The notes under the pieces were generated by a model, which saw only the letters and a program-made list of their open reading frames with translations, ran no database searches and had not been told where the DNA came from. 16,090 nucleotides of DNA from UBA9732 sp045116915 (GTDB taxonomy: Bacteria; Spirochaetota; Spirochaetia; Sphaerochaetales; Sphaerochaetaceae), in the NCBI GenBank assembly GCA_045116915.1, contig JBGUMQ010000047.1, positions 1-16,090 of the forward strand, read 5' to 3'. Every line of letters begins with the position of its first letter. The first letter of the stretch is position 1. The position numbers and the translations under genes were made by a program. This document shows, in pieces, positions 1-6,862 of this stretch.

Positions 1-1069
1 GCATGACGGAGACAACGGCGATCTTGTGCGGATCGATGTTCGCCTTCTCAGCGAAGTAGGACTTGATCATGGCGCCGTTCATCTCGTGCGGCGACTTGCA
101 GCTTGAAAGGTTGTCGATGAAATCCGGATAGTAGGTCTCGCAGAACTTGATCCATCCCGGCGAGCAGCTTGTGATCATCGGAAGCTTTCCGCCGTTTGAG
201 ATCCTCTCGACCAGCTCGTTGGCCTCTTCCATGATGGTGAGGTCCGCGGCGAAGTCGGTGTCGAACACCTTGTCGAATCCGAGGCGCTTCATAGCTGTGG
301 CCATTCTTCCGGTGACCGATGTTCCCATCGGCAGACCGAATTCCTCGCCCAGAGCGGCACGCACGGCCGGTGCGGGCTGGATGACGACATACTTGTCGGG
401 ATCCGAGAGCAGGGACCAGACCTCTTCGGTGTCGTCCTTCTCATGAAGGGCTCCGACAGGACAGTTCACGATGCACTGGCCGCAGTTGATGCAGCTCATC
501 TCGTTGAGCTTGAGACCCCACGGAGACTCGATGGCTGTCTTGAATCCGCGGTTCACGGGACCGATGACTCCGACATTCTGCACCTTGGAACAGACCGACA
601 CACAGCGGCGGCAGAGAATGCACTTGTTGTTGTCGCGCACGATCGAGGGCGAAAGGTCGTCGATGGTGTACTGGTTCTTGACTCCCTCGTATTTGTCGGT
701 GAACTCGACACCGAGCTCGAGACAAAGCTTCTGCAGCTCGCAGTTCTGTGAACGCACGCAGCTCAGACACTTCTTCTCGTGGGTCGAGAGCGTCAGCTCG
801 AGGATGTTCTTGCGGTACTCCCTGATGGCCGGGGTGTTCGTCTTGACCACCATGCCGTCCGAGGCGGGAAGGACACAGGCGGCCTGAAGTGAACGGGCAC
901 CTGAATCGACAATGCACATGCGGCATGCGCCGATCTCGTTGATGTCCTTGAGGAAGCACAGGGTGGGGATGCGGATGCCGGCCTTGCGGGCAGCCTCCAG
1001 AACGGTCGTGCCGTTGGGTACCTGCACCTGTACGCCGTCAATTGTAAGGTTGATCATTTTTTCTTCCAT
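1..1069 (-). CDS. hydA: [FeFe]-hydrogenase catalytic subunit HydA, 3' end cut by window edge
   Basis: Catalytic subunit of a trimeric NAD-linked (probably electron-bifurcating) [FeFe]-hydrogenase; cytoplasmic, reduces protons or oxidises H2 together with HydB and HydC. About 356 residues are visible. Seen in order: a plant-type [2Fe-2S] domain (C38, C49, C52, C65), a His-ligated [4Fe-4S] motif (H97, C101, C104, C110), two ferredoxin [4Fe-4S] motifs (C150/153/156/160 and C193/196/199/203), then the start of the H-cluster domain with L1 motif TSCSPGW (300-306). The window ends at the Met that begins the L2 motif (VVSVM), so L2 and L3 are not visible. The ATG at 1069 is chosen because GGAGG lies about 8 bases upstream; an in-frame ATG at 1057 is the alternative. 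It begins 15 bases after the hydB stop and is last in the operon order hydC-ATPase-ferredoxin-hydB-hydA. The domain layout is the known one for HydA of the HydABC family; bifurcation itself is inferred. Confidence 0.96.
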   Translation of the reverse strand, partial: MEEKMINLTIDGVQVQVPNGTTVLEAARKAGIRIPTLCFLKDINEIGACRMCIVDSGARSLQAACVLPASDGMVVKTNTPAIREYRKNILELTLSTHEKKCLSCVRSQNCELQKLCLELGVEFTDKYEGVKNQYTIDDLSPSIVRDNNKCILCRRCVSVCSKVQNVGVIGPVNRGFKTAIESPWGLKLNEMSCINCGQCIVNCPVGALHEKDDTEEVWSLLSDPDKYVVIQPAPAVRAALGEEFGLPMGTSVTGRMATAMKRLGFDKVFDTDFAADLTIMEEANELVERISNGGKLPMITSCSPGWIKFCETYYPDFIDNLSSCKSPHEMNGAMIKSYFAEKANIDPHKIAVVSVM

Positions 1070-1084
1070 TCTTGTTTCCTCCGC

Positions 1085-1474
1085 TTACTGCCTGGTGATG
1101 GCGCCGAAGCGACATTTCTCCATACAAGCACCGCACTTCAGGCACTTGTCCTGGTCGATGACATGCTGCTTCTTGATCTCACCGGAAATCGCCCCTGCGG
1201 GACAGACGCGTGCACATGCGGTACATCCGCGGCACTTGTCGGTGATGAAATACTGGAGCAGGGCCTTGCAGTGATGGGCCGGGCATCTCTTTTCCTTGAT
1301 GTGGGCCTCATACTCGTCACGGAAGAACTTGAGCGTGGACAGGATCGGGTTGGGAGCCGTCTGGCCGAGGGCGCACAGAGATGTGTTCTTGAGCGTGTTG
1401 GCCAGCTCCTCGAGTTTCTCGATGTCTCCTTCCTTGCCCTTGCCTTCGACGATCCTGTTGAGGATCTCACGCAT
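1085..1474 (-). CDS. hydB: C-terminal part of HydB, separated from the rest by an in-frame TAA
   Basis: This is the continuation of hydB in the same frame. Codons 1513-1475 between the internal stop and this Met read CGKCTPCRVGTTR, the conserved [4Fe-4S] motif of NuoF-type subunits, so the coding sequence really extends to 1513. The remaining 129 residues contain the rest of the NuoF helical domain and two ferredoxin motifs (CRGCTACARVCP and CLKCGACMEKC), which normally carry electrons towards HydA. The terminal stop is TAA at 1085-1087, 15 bases before hydA. If translated alone from the ATG at 1474 it would lack the CGKCTPCR cluster, and no strong ribosome binding site is evident before it. 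A full-length product would need readthrough, or the internal stop is an error in the sequence. Function of a separate polypeptide is doubtful. Confidence 0.75.
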   Translation of the reverse strand: MREILNRIVEGKGKEGDIEKLEELANTLKNTSLCALGQTAPNPILSTLKFFRDEYEAHIKEKRCPAHHCKALLQYFITDKCRGCTACARVCPAGAISGEIKKQHVIDQDKCLKCGACMEKCRFGAITRQ

Positions 1475-1513
1475 GCGTGTTGTTCCGACACGGCACGGTG
1501 TGCACTTTCCGCA

Positions 1514-2881
1514 TTACTCGTCGACGATGAAGTCGAGATAGAAGCGGGCGATATCAACCATGCAGTTGTCCTCGTCCATGACGATCATTCCGCCTGAGCC
1601 CATCATCGAGCCGGCCGCCACGAGGTTGTCGTAGTCGACGGGTGTGTCGAGCAGCGACTCTGGCAGACATCCTCCGGAAGGACCTCCGGTCTGGACGGCC
1701 TTGAACTTCTTCCCGTTGGGGCAGCCGCCGCCGATGTCGTAGATGATCGTGCGCAGCGTCGTTCCCATCGGAACCTCGACAAGACCTGTGTTGTTGATCT
1801 TTCCGCCGAGTGCGAAGACCTTGGTTCCCTTGGACTTCTCGGTACCGATGGAGCTGAACCAGTCGGCACCCTTGAGGATGATCTGCGGGATGTTGGCATA
1901 TGTCTCGACGTTGTTGAGCATGGTCGGCTTGCCGAACAGACCGCGTACTGCCGGGAACGGCGGACGTGTGGTCGGCTCACCGCGCTTGCCTTCGATGGAG
2001 TGCATCAGAGCCGTCTCCTCACCGCAGACGAATGCGCCTGCACCGAGACGGATGAAGATGTCGAAGTTGAATCCTGTTCCGAAGATGTCCTTTCCGATGA
2101 GTCCGTACTCACGTGCCTGGTTGAGGGCCACTGTGAGACGCTTGACCGCGATGGGGTACTCGGCACGGACATAGATGTAGCCTTCGCTTGCGCCGATGGC
2201 GTAGCCGGCGATGGCCATTGCCTCGAGGATTGCGTGCGGGTCGCCTTCGAGGATCGAACGGTCCATGAATGCACCCGGGTCACCTTCGTCGGCGTTACAT
2301 GCGACATACTTCTGGTCGGCAACGCTGTTGTAGGTGAACTTCCATTTGAGACCGGTGGGGAATCCTCCGCCGCCGCGTCCGCGGAGACCTGATTTCAGGA
2401 CTTCCTCGATTACTTCCTCGCGGGTCATCTTGGTCAGGACCTTCTCAAGGGCCTTGTATCCGTCCATCGCCAGGTACTCGTCGATGTTCTCGGGGTCGAT
2501 GACACCGCAGTTGCGCAGTGCGATACGCATCTGGTGCTTGTAGAACCCGATGTCCTCGAGGGACTTGGTGGCATCCTGCTCGTGTGTGGCATGGTCGGTG
2601 TAGACCAGATGCTCGACCTTGCGGCCCTTGAGCAGATGCTCGGTTACGATCTCGTCCACGTTCTCGGGTTTGACACGGCTGTAGAATGTGCCTTCCGGGT
2701 AGACGATGACGACAGGTCCGGCCTCACAGAGTCCGAAGCATCCGGTGCGGATGACTTTGACTTCCTTGTCGAGACCGTTCTCTTTGATCTTCTGTTCAAA
2801 ACGCTCGATCAGCGTCGCGGAACCGGACGACGAACAACCGGTACCGCCGCAGACGAGCACATGTGCGCGATAAATATCCAT
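1514..2881 (-). CDS. hydB: NADH-binding flavoprotein subunit HydB (NuoF-like), prematurely terminated
   Basis: NAD(H)- and FMN-binding subunit of the trimeric hydrogenase. Seen: an N-terminal thioredoxin-like [2Fe-2S] domain (C11, C16, C48, C52), the NuoF FMN/NADH core with SGLRGRGGGGFPTGLKW (about 164-180), CNADEGDPG (195-203) and VCGEETALMHSIEGKRGEP (285-303). The chain stops at residue 455 with TAA (1514-1516) where family members have Ser before CGKCTPCR. The next codons continue the family sequence without a shift, giving a combined length near 598 residues, normal for HydB. GGAGG lies about 9 bases before the ATG at 2881, just after the stop of the upstream [2Fe-2S] protein gene. TCA to TAA is a single-base change. 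It could be a real nonsense mutation, strain-level variation or a sequencing/assembly error. As written, this product would keep FMN and NADH binding but lose three [4Fe-4S] clusters. Confidence 0.93.
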   Translation of the reverse strand: MDIYRAHVLVCGGTGCSSSGSATLIERFEQKIKENGLDKEVKVIRTGCFGLCEAGPVVIVYPEGTFYSRVKPENVDEIVTEHLLKGRKVEHLVYTDHATHEQDATKSLEDIGFYKHQMRIALRNCGVIDPENIDEYLAMDGYKALEKVLTKMTREEVIEEVLKSGLRGRGGGGFPTGLKWKFTYNSVADQKYVACNADEGDPGAFMDRSILEGDPHAILEAMAIAGYAIGASEGYIYVRAEYPIAVKRLTVALNQAREYGLIGKDIFGTGFNFDIFIRLGAGAFVCGEETALMHSIEGKRGEPTTRPPFPAVRGLFGKPTMLNNVETYANIPQIILKGADWFSSIGTEKSKGTKVFALGGKINNTGLVEVPMGTTLRTIIYDIGGGCPNGKKFKAVQTGGPSGGCLPESLLDTPVDYDNLVAAGSMMGSGGMIVMDEDNCMVDIARFYLDFIVDE

Positions 2882-2897
2882 TCTTCACATCCTCCGA

Positions 2898-3275
2898 TCA
2901 GCTCTTGTCCGCTGCGCCGATGGTGTACTCCTCCACCGGGCGACCGTTGACGATATGTTCTGCGACGATGCGCGGGACCATCTCGGGCTTGACATGGACA
3001 TACGTGACCTTCTCCTTGCCGGGCAGGATTACATCCACCATCGGCTCGAGACGGCACATTCCGATGCAGCCGGTCTGAGAGATCTGCACATGGGCCAGCT
3101 GACGCTTCTCGACTTCATCCATGAAGGACAGCATGACAGGACGGGCACCGGCGGCAATACCACATGTTGCCATGCCGATGACGACACGTGTGGTCTCACC
3201 TTTTTCCTCTGTGCGCAGATTTATGCGCGAAAGCGTTGCTTTGCGGATCGCTTCAAGTTCTGCCATTGTTTTCAT
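2898..3275 (-). CDS. thioredoxin-like [2Fe-2S] ferredoxin-domain protein of the hyd operon
   Basis: A 125-residue protein resembling the N-terminal [2Fe-2S] domain of HydB/NuoF and the NuoE fold. Visible cysteines are C38 (MATCGIAAGA), C70 and C74 (TGCIGMC). The fourth position of the usual C-x4-C pair is Gly43, so only three cysteine ligands are present; from memory this is common in this small family. A C-terminal VHVKPEMVPRIVAEHIVNG segment matches the equivalent part of HydB. The ATG at 3275 overlaps the TGA of the upstream ATPase gene (ATGA), indicating translational coupling. Proteins of this type recur between the GHKL ATPase and hydB in clostridial and thermotogal hydrogenase operons. 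Its role is not established; an accessory electron carrier or assembly factor is inferred. Confidence 0.88.
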   Translation of the reverse strand: MKTMAELEAIRKATLSRINLRTEEKGETTRVVIGMATCGIAAGARPVMLSFMDEVEKRQLAHVQISQTGCIGMCRLEPMVDVILPGKEKVTYVHVKPEMVPRIVAEHIVNGRPVEEYTIGAADKS

Positions 3276-3826
3276 TTCATGATTCCTCCCATAATAGGTT
3301 CGATTTCTTCTTCAAGTGATTCCTTGATCCATTGCACGACTCCCGGTTCCGCAAGGGACACTCCTTCAAGCACCGGCCTTATCTGCTCGGTCGAGAAGGA
3401 CATCTCCCCGGAAGGAGAGACGCACCTGATGGAGAATTCCGGCTTGTCCGGACTCCCCATGATGATTGACGCCATTGTCGACGCGAGATCACCCAGCGGA
3501 AGGCAGTCGATCGAGGATGTGTTGAAAAAGGCGGCGATATCGGTGCCTTTCCCCACTTCGCTCTCGATGTCCACATGTCCGCCCGACTGCATGGCATTCT
3601 GCATGAGAAGGGGAACTCCCAGCCCGACCTTCCTGGTCGTCCGGGTCGTCGTGAACGGGCTGCGCACCCTGGAGAGCAATTCCTCCGACATTCCGCAACC
3701 GTCGTCCCTGACTCCCATCTCAAGCACACCGTCATCCCCGAGGATGAAACGGATGTCCACATGCGAGGCATCGGCTCTCACGCTGTTCTGCACGATGTCG
3801 AGCAGATGCAGGGCAATCTCCTTCAT
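3272..3826 (-). CDS. GHKL-type ATP-binding protein (histidine-kinase-like ATPase) within the hyd operon
   Basis: A 184-residue protein made largely of a GHKL/HATPase_c domain. The N-box is near LDIVQNSVRA (9-18), the G1 box is DDGCGM (41-46), and the G2 box is VGLGVPLL (67-74), preceded by a TTTRTTRK lid segment. No dimerisation/phosphoacceptor (DHp) helix or receiver domain is present, so it is not a complete histidine kinase. The C-terminal 75 residues are acidic and unassigned. A GAGGA sequence lies 5 bases upstream of the ATG, and the gene overlaps the next one by four bases. Its place between hydC and the [2Fe-2S] gene is a recurring arrangement in HydABC operons, so a regulatory or maturation role for the hydrogenase is likely, but the substrate is unknown. 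Confidence 0.88.
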   Translation of the reverse strand: MKEIALHLLDIVQNSVRADASHVDIRFILGDDGVLEMGVRDDGCGMSEELLSRVRSPFTTTRTTRKVGLGVPLLMQNAMQSGGHVDIESEVGKGTDIAAFFNTSSIDCLPLGDLASTMASIIMGSPDKPEFSIRCVSPSGEMSFSTEQIRPVLEGVSLAEPGVVQWIKESLEEEIEPIMGGIMK

Positions 3827-3834
3827 CTACGTCC

Positions 3835-4311
3835 TCAATCCCTGGCCTTGTACTTCTCGATGATGCCGGGGATGACATCCGGAGTGAGACGTCCGTAGAC
3901 TTCTCCGTTGATCATCATGACCGGAGCCAGGCCACAGGCGCCGAGGCATCTTGTGGCTTCCAGTGTGAATTTCCCGTCAGGCGTGGTTCCGCCTACCGGA
4001 ATCTCCAGCACTTCCGCGAGCTTATCAAGGACACTCTGGCTTCCCTTGACATAACATGCTGTACCCAGACAGACGCTGATGAGGTACTTTCCTTTCGGAT
4101 GCAGTGAAAACTGTGCATAGAAAGTCGCTACACCGTAGACCTCGCTGAGCGTGACGCCCAGACCCTCGGCGATTGCTTTCTGCACATCTTCAGAAACACA
4201 TCCGAAAATTCCCTGTGCTCCCTGCAGAACAGGCATCAGTGCACCGGGCTGATTCTTGTGGGAATCAATGAGCTCCTGCAGCTGAGCAAACTTCTCCTTG
4301 GAATTGTCCAT
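3835..4311 (-). CDS. hydC: NuoE-like [2Fe-2S] subunit HydC of the NAD-linked hydrogenase
   Basis: The small subunit of the HydABC complex, homologous to the 24-kDa NuoE subunit. It carries a [2Fe-2S] cluster near the HydB flavin. The 158-residue length is normal. Cluster ligands are C81 and C86 (VCLGTAC) and C122 and C126 (RCLGACG), with the family features SEVYGVATFYAQFSLHP (56-72) and GRLTPDVIPGIIEKY near the end. AAGGAG sits about 6 bases upstream of the ATG at 4311. It is the first gene of the catalytic operon and lies 8 bases from the following ATPase gene. A sigma70-like promoter is visible about 65 bases upstream. Confidence 0.96.
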   Translation of the reverse strand: MDNSKEKFAQLQELIDSHKNQPGALMPVLQGAQGIFGCVSEDVQKAIAEGLGVTLSEVYGVATFYAQFSLHPKGKYLISVCLGTACYVKGSQSVLDKLAEVLEIPVGGTTPDGKFTLEATRCLGACGLAPVMMINGEVYGRLTPDVIPGIIEKYKARD

Positions 4312-4373
4312 GCGATTCTCCTTAACTTAGTTGAATTCCTTTTCTAACCGCTTGGCCGTAGACAGCCGAATCC

Positions 4374-4402
4374 ACTATAGCATATTTCGACTATGATGTA
4401 TA
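4374..4402 (-). promoter_or_regulatory. predicted sigma70-like promoter of the hydC-ATPase-fd-hydB-hydA operon
   Basis: On the minus strand, TATACA (4402-4397) and TATAGT (4379-4374) are separated by exactly 17 bases, matching 4/6 and 5/6 of the consensus. It lies in the 128-base gap between the PHP gene and hydC, about 62 bases before the hydC start. A short perfect palindrome, AACTTAGTT (4324-4332), sits in the untranslated leader and might be a regulator site. No clear hairpin terminator precedes it, so readthrough from the upstream PHP operon is possible. Confidence 0.55.
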
Positions 4403-4439
4403 CAAATATATACTCTAGTGTGTGGAGAGTGTGTGTTGT

Positions 4440-5144
4440 TCATGCCCCGTGGCGGAGCATGTCCAGAAACGCCTCGGGCGAGCTTTCCGGCAGTGTCGTC
4501 GTGATCTCCGGCTCGAGTATGTCGCCCAGGTAGTGGGCATCGGAGGAATGCAGGACGACCTTCCCCGCCTGCGGGGTGTGGGGGCAGGGAAGGGCACGCC
4601 AGACCTCCACCGCGGTGAAGCCCAGCTCCTCCGGCATGAAGCCCAGATTGACAAGAAGCCCGTTCGATCCGCGGTTGATGTGGGCGGGAACGGGGACGCC
4701 GTTGCGGCTGCGGATGAGCTGTGCGAGTTCCGAGAGGCGCAGGTCGGATGCCCCTATCAGCAGTTCATCCTCCTCCGCGATGATGTTGTCGTCCTCGTCC
4801 ATCACGAACTGGTTGCCGAAGAATTTGGGCTTGTTCTTCTGCTTCGGCATGTGCGGACGCAGCAGTTCGGAGAAATCGAGAGCCTCCTCCACCGTGGCGA
4901 AGTATCCCAGGAGGTGGACCTCCTCCTTCGTGGTGATCTCCATGCCTGGGATCAGCAGGAGCCCGTATGCGTCGCAGCATGCCTTGACGGCCGGCAGGTT
5001 GCGCGCCGAGTTGTGGTCGGTGACCGCGATCATCTGCAGCCCCTTGACGGCCGCCATGCCGCAGATGTTGGCGGGAGTCATGTCATCGCTCCCGCATGGG
5101 GACAGGCAAGAGTGGATGTGGAGATCTGAAAACAGCTCGACCAT
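4440..5144 (-). CDS. PHP-domain metal-dependent phosphoesterase
   Basis: A 234-residue protein of the PHP superfamily (histidinol phosphatase/polymerase type), whose members hydrolyse phosphoesters with a multi-metal centre. Motifs seen: DLHIHSCLSPCG (7-18), TDHNSARN (42-49), GMEITTKEE, HLLGYF, PAHINR and SSDAHY near the C-terminus. Together these supply the His/Asp/Glu ligands. An acidic insert (QFVMDEDDNIIAEEDE) lies in the middle. The ATG at 5144 is required because DLHIHS starts at residue 7; a weak GGAG is 13-14 bases upstream. It is the last gene of the sensing unit, 9 bases after a DRTGG gene. The substrate is unknown; phosphatase or nuclease activity opposing the two kinase-like ATPases nearby is an inference from context. 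Confidence 0.9.
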   Translation of the reverse strand: MVELFSDLHIHSCLSPCGSDDMTPANICGMAAVKGLQMIAVTDHNSARNLPAVKACCDAYGLLLIPGMEITTKEEVHLLGYFATVEEALDFSELLRPHMPKQKNKPKFFGNQFVMDEDDNIIAEEDELLIGASDLRLSELAQLIRSRNGVPVPAHINRGSNGLLVNLGFMPEELGFTAVEVWRALPCPHTPQAGKVVLHSSDAHYLGDILEPEITTTLPESSPEAFLDMLRHGA

Positions 5145-5153
5145 GCGGACAGA

Positions 5154-5498
5154 TCAGCTCCGGGCGGGAATCCCCTTCGCCGCCATCCTGCCGCAGATCT
5201 CGTAGGCGGAAAGCGGGGACCGGAGCACCACCATGTCCTCGGACACGGCCTTCTCCAGGCTTTCGGCTTCCATGTCTATGTCCTCGGGAAGGATCACGCA
5301 GGCCATTTCGGAGAGGACGGCCACGGCGATGACGTTCATATGCGTCTGGACGGTGACCCATGCCATCCCGCTGTCCCCGTGCGACATCACCCAGCTCAGA
5401 AGGTCGCACACATAGCCGCAGCTGACCTCCCGGTCTTCCGACAACGAAGGTGTCAGGTTCTTTGCCTCAATCAATGCAATCAGTTCCGATACAAGCAT
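5154..5498 (-). CDS. DRTGG-domain-like protein (second copy)
   Basis: A 114-residue single-domain protein. Start at 5498 is set by AAGGAG about 8 bases upstream; the longer open frame reaching to 5666 overlaps the HydS-like gene and is not needed. The segment GYVCDLLSWVMSHGDSGMAW (43-62), followed by alternating hydrophobic stretches (NVIAVAVL, MACVILPE), resembles the DRTGG fold found beside CBS domains in pyrophosphatases, near HPr kinase homologues and in hydrogenase-associated small proteins. No catalytic residues are evident; a ligand-binding or adaptor role is inferred. It lies 23 bases after the HydS-like gene and is a diverged relative of the protein at 7280-7651, in the same operon. 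Confidence 0.8.
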   Translation of the reverse strand: MLVSELIALIEAKNLTPSLSEDREVSCGYVCDLLSWVMSHGDSGMAWVTVQTHMNVIAVAVLSEMACVILPEDIDMEAESLEKAVSEDMVVLRSPLSAYEICGRMAAKGIPARS

Positions 5499-5521
5499 TT
5501 GTCTTCTCCTTTTGGACCGGA

Positions 5522-6823
5522 TCAGGATCTCTCCGTCTTGGCGATCTCCAGCATCTGCTGGGCCATGAACTTCAGGTTGTTCCTCATGATGTGTATGCAG
5601 TCCATCTCGGTGCAGTAACCCCGGACGATGTCCTCCGCGAACGACCGGCATGTGGGGGAACCGCATGAGCCGCAGTCGTATCCTGGAAGCCGTTCGATTA
5701 TCTCGTTCATCATGGACATCTTGCGCATGGCCTCGGCCATGTTGTCGTCGAGCTTTATCGCATCACGCGGCAGAATCTCGGCATCGTTCTTGGTGGGGTA
5801 CTTGTTGAGCATGGATGCCGGGACATCCTTGTCGGGATGGACATCCGGCATACGGTTCACCATCTGCCGGATGGTGTTCTTGGCCACGTAGTTGTTCTCG
5901 AATGTCAGCGGTCCGCCCACGCATCCGCCCAGACAGGCGTTGCCCTCGAAGTACGTGAGGTCGGTCAGCTTGTAGTTCTCGACCTCCTCGAGCACGCGGA
6001 TGACGTTGTTGATGCCGTCCACGGAGAGGCTGTTCTCGGGACATACGGCATTGGCTTCTCCGTCCGATGTGGACCATGCCACACCGTATTTCGTGGAGGG
6101 ACGGTACGAGGGATCGTTCATCATGCGCTCCACGTAGGGCAGGATCTGCCCGTATATCTCCAGTATCGAGATGGCACCGTCGACTCCGGACTTCTTCTGT
6201 CCCAGGGGACGGCGTATCACCGTCATCTTGGCGGGGCAGGGGGTTATGAAGAAGCATCCGACTTCTTCCGGCGAGCAGTTGTTCTTCTTGACGAATTCGG
6301 CCCTGGCTATGTTGGCCGCGACCTCCATCGGCTGCCTTATGTCCACGACATTGTTCAGCAGATCCGGGAAACGGACCTGGATCAGGCGCACCACGGCAGG
6401 GCATGCCGACGATATCATGGGTTTGGGAAGATCCCTCTGCTTGAGCTTCTCGCGGATCGCGCGGGTGACGACGTCCGCACCTCTGGCCACCTCGAAGACA
6501 TCGGCGAATCCTACGCAGCGCAGTGCCTCTATGACATACTCCGGATTCTGAAGACCCCTGAACTGACCGTACAGCGACGGTGCGGGCAGGGCTATCGCGT
6601 ATTTGAACTCCCTGATCATGCTCAGCGGATCGGTCACGGCCACCTTGGCATGGTTCTCGCACACGCGTATGCACTCACCGCAGTCTATGCAGTGGGTGTC
6701 GAGTATGTGGGCCCTGCCTCCGCGGACGCGGATCGCCTCCGTCGGGCAATGCTTCAGGCAGTTGGTGCAGCCTTTGCACAGTTCCTTGTTGAGACGTACG
6801 GAATGATAAGGTCTAACTTCCAC
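5522..6823 (-). CDS. HydS-like putative sensory [FeFe]-hydrogenase (H-cluster domain protein)
   Basis: A 433-residue protein related to putative sensory [FeFe]-hydrogenases (group C/D type). Seen in order: two ferredoxin [4Fe-4S] motifs (C16/19/22/26 and C45/48/51/55), an H-cluster domain with modified motifs L1 SSACP (138-142), L2 TPCPAK (194-199) and L3 FEGNACLGGCVGG (292-304), and a C-terminal [4Fe-4S] motif of the CODH/ACS type (C384, C387, C392, C404). All four expected H-cluster cysteines (C141, C196, C297, C301) are present. The proton-relay Cys of catalytic enzymes is Ala140, as in known sensory forms. There is no PAS domain, which favours the group D type. The GTG at 6823 is preferred because AAGGGGTGA lies just upstream of it; a GTG at 6832 is possible. 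H2 sensing is inferred from motif changes and context. Confidence 0.9.
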   Translation of the reverse strand: MEVRPYHSVRLNKELCKGCTNCLKHCPTEAIRVRGGRAHILDTHCIDCGECIRVCENHAKVAVTDPLSMIREFKYAIALPAPSLYGQFRGLQNPEYVIEALRCVGFADVFEVARGADVVTRAIREKLKQRDLPKPMISSACPAVVRLIQVRFPDLLNNVVDIRQPMEVAANIARAEFVKKNNCSPEEVGCFFITPCPAKMTVIRRPLGQKKSGVDGAISILEIYGQILPYVERMMNDPSYRPSTKYGVAWSTSDGEANAVCPENSLSVDGINNVIRVLEEVENYKLTDLTYFEGNACLGGCVGGPLTFENNYVAKNTIRQMVNRMPDVHPDKDVPASMLNKYPTKNDAEILPRDAIKLDDNMAEAMRKMSMMNEIIERLPGYDCGSCGSPTCRSFAEDIVRGYCTEMDCIHIMRNNLKFMAQQMLEIAKTERS

Positions 6824-6843
6824 TGTTCTCACCCCTTATGCTT

Positions 6844-6862
6844 GCCTGCCGTCACGACAGGC
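6844..6862 (-). other. RNA hairpin containing the stop codon of the RsbW-like gene
   Basis: The minus-strand transcript can form an 8-bp stem, GCCUGUCG paired with CGGCAGGC (one G-U pair), with the 3-base loop UGA, which is the stop codon of the upstream ATPase gene. No U-run follows, so it does not look like a terminator. It precedes the HydS-like gene by about 20 bases and could affect mRNA processing or translational coupling. Confidence 0.4.

Noticed and set aside
1514..1516. Selenocysteine or pyrrolysine recoding in hydB
   Set aside because: The codon is TAA, not TGA or TAG. Relatives have Ser there, and the gene's own terminal codon is also TAA.
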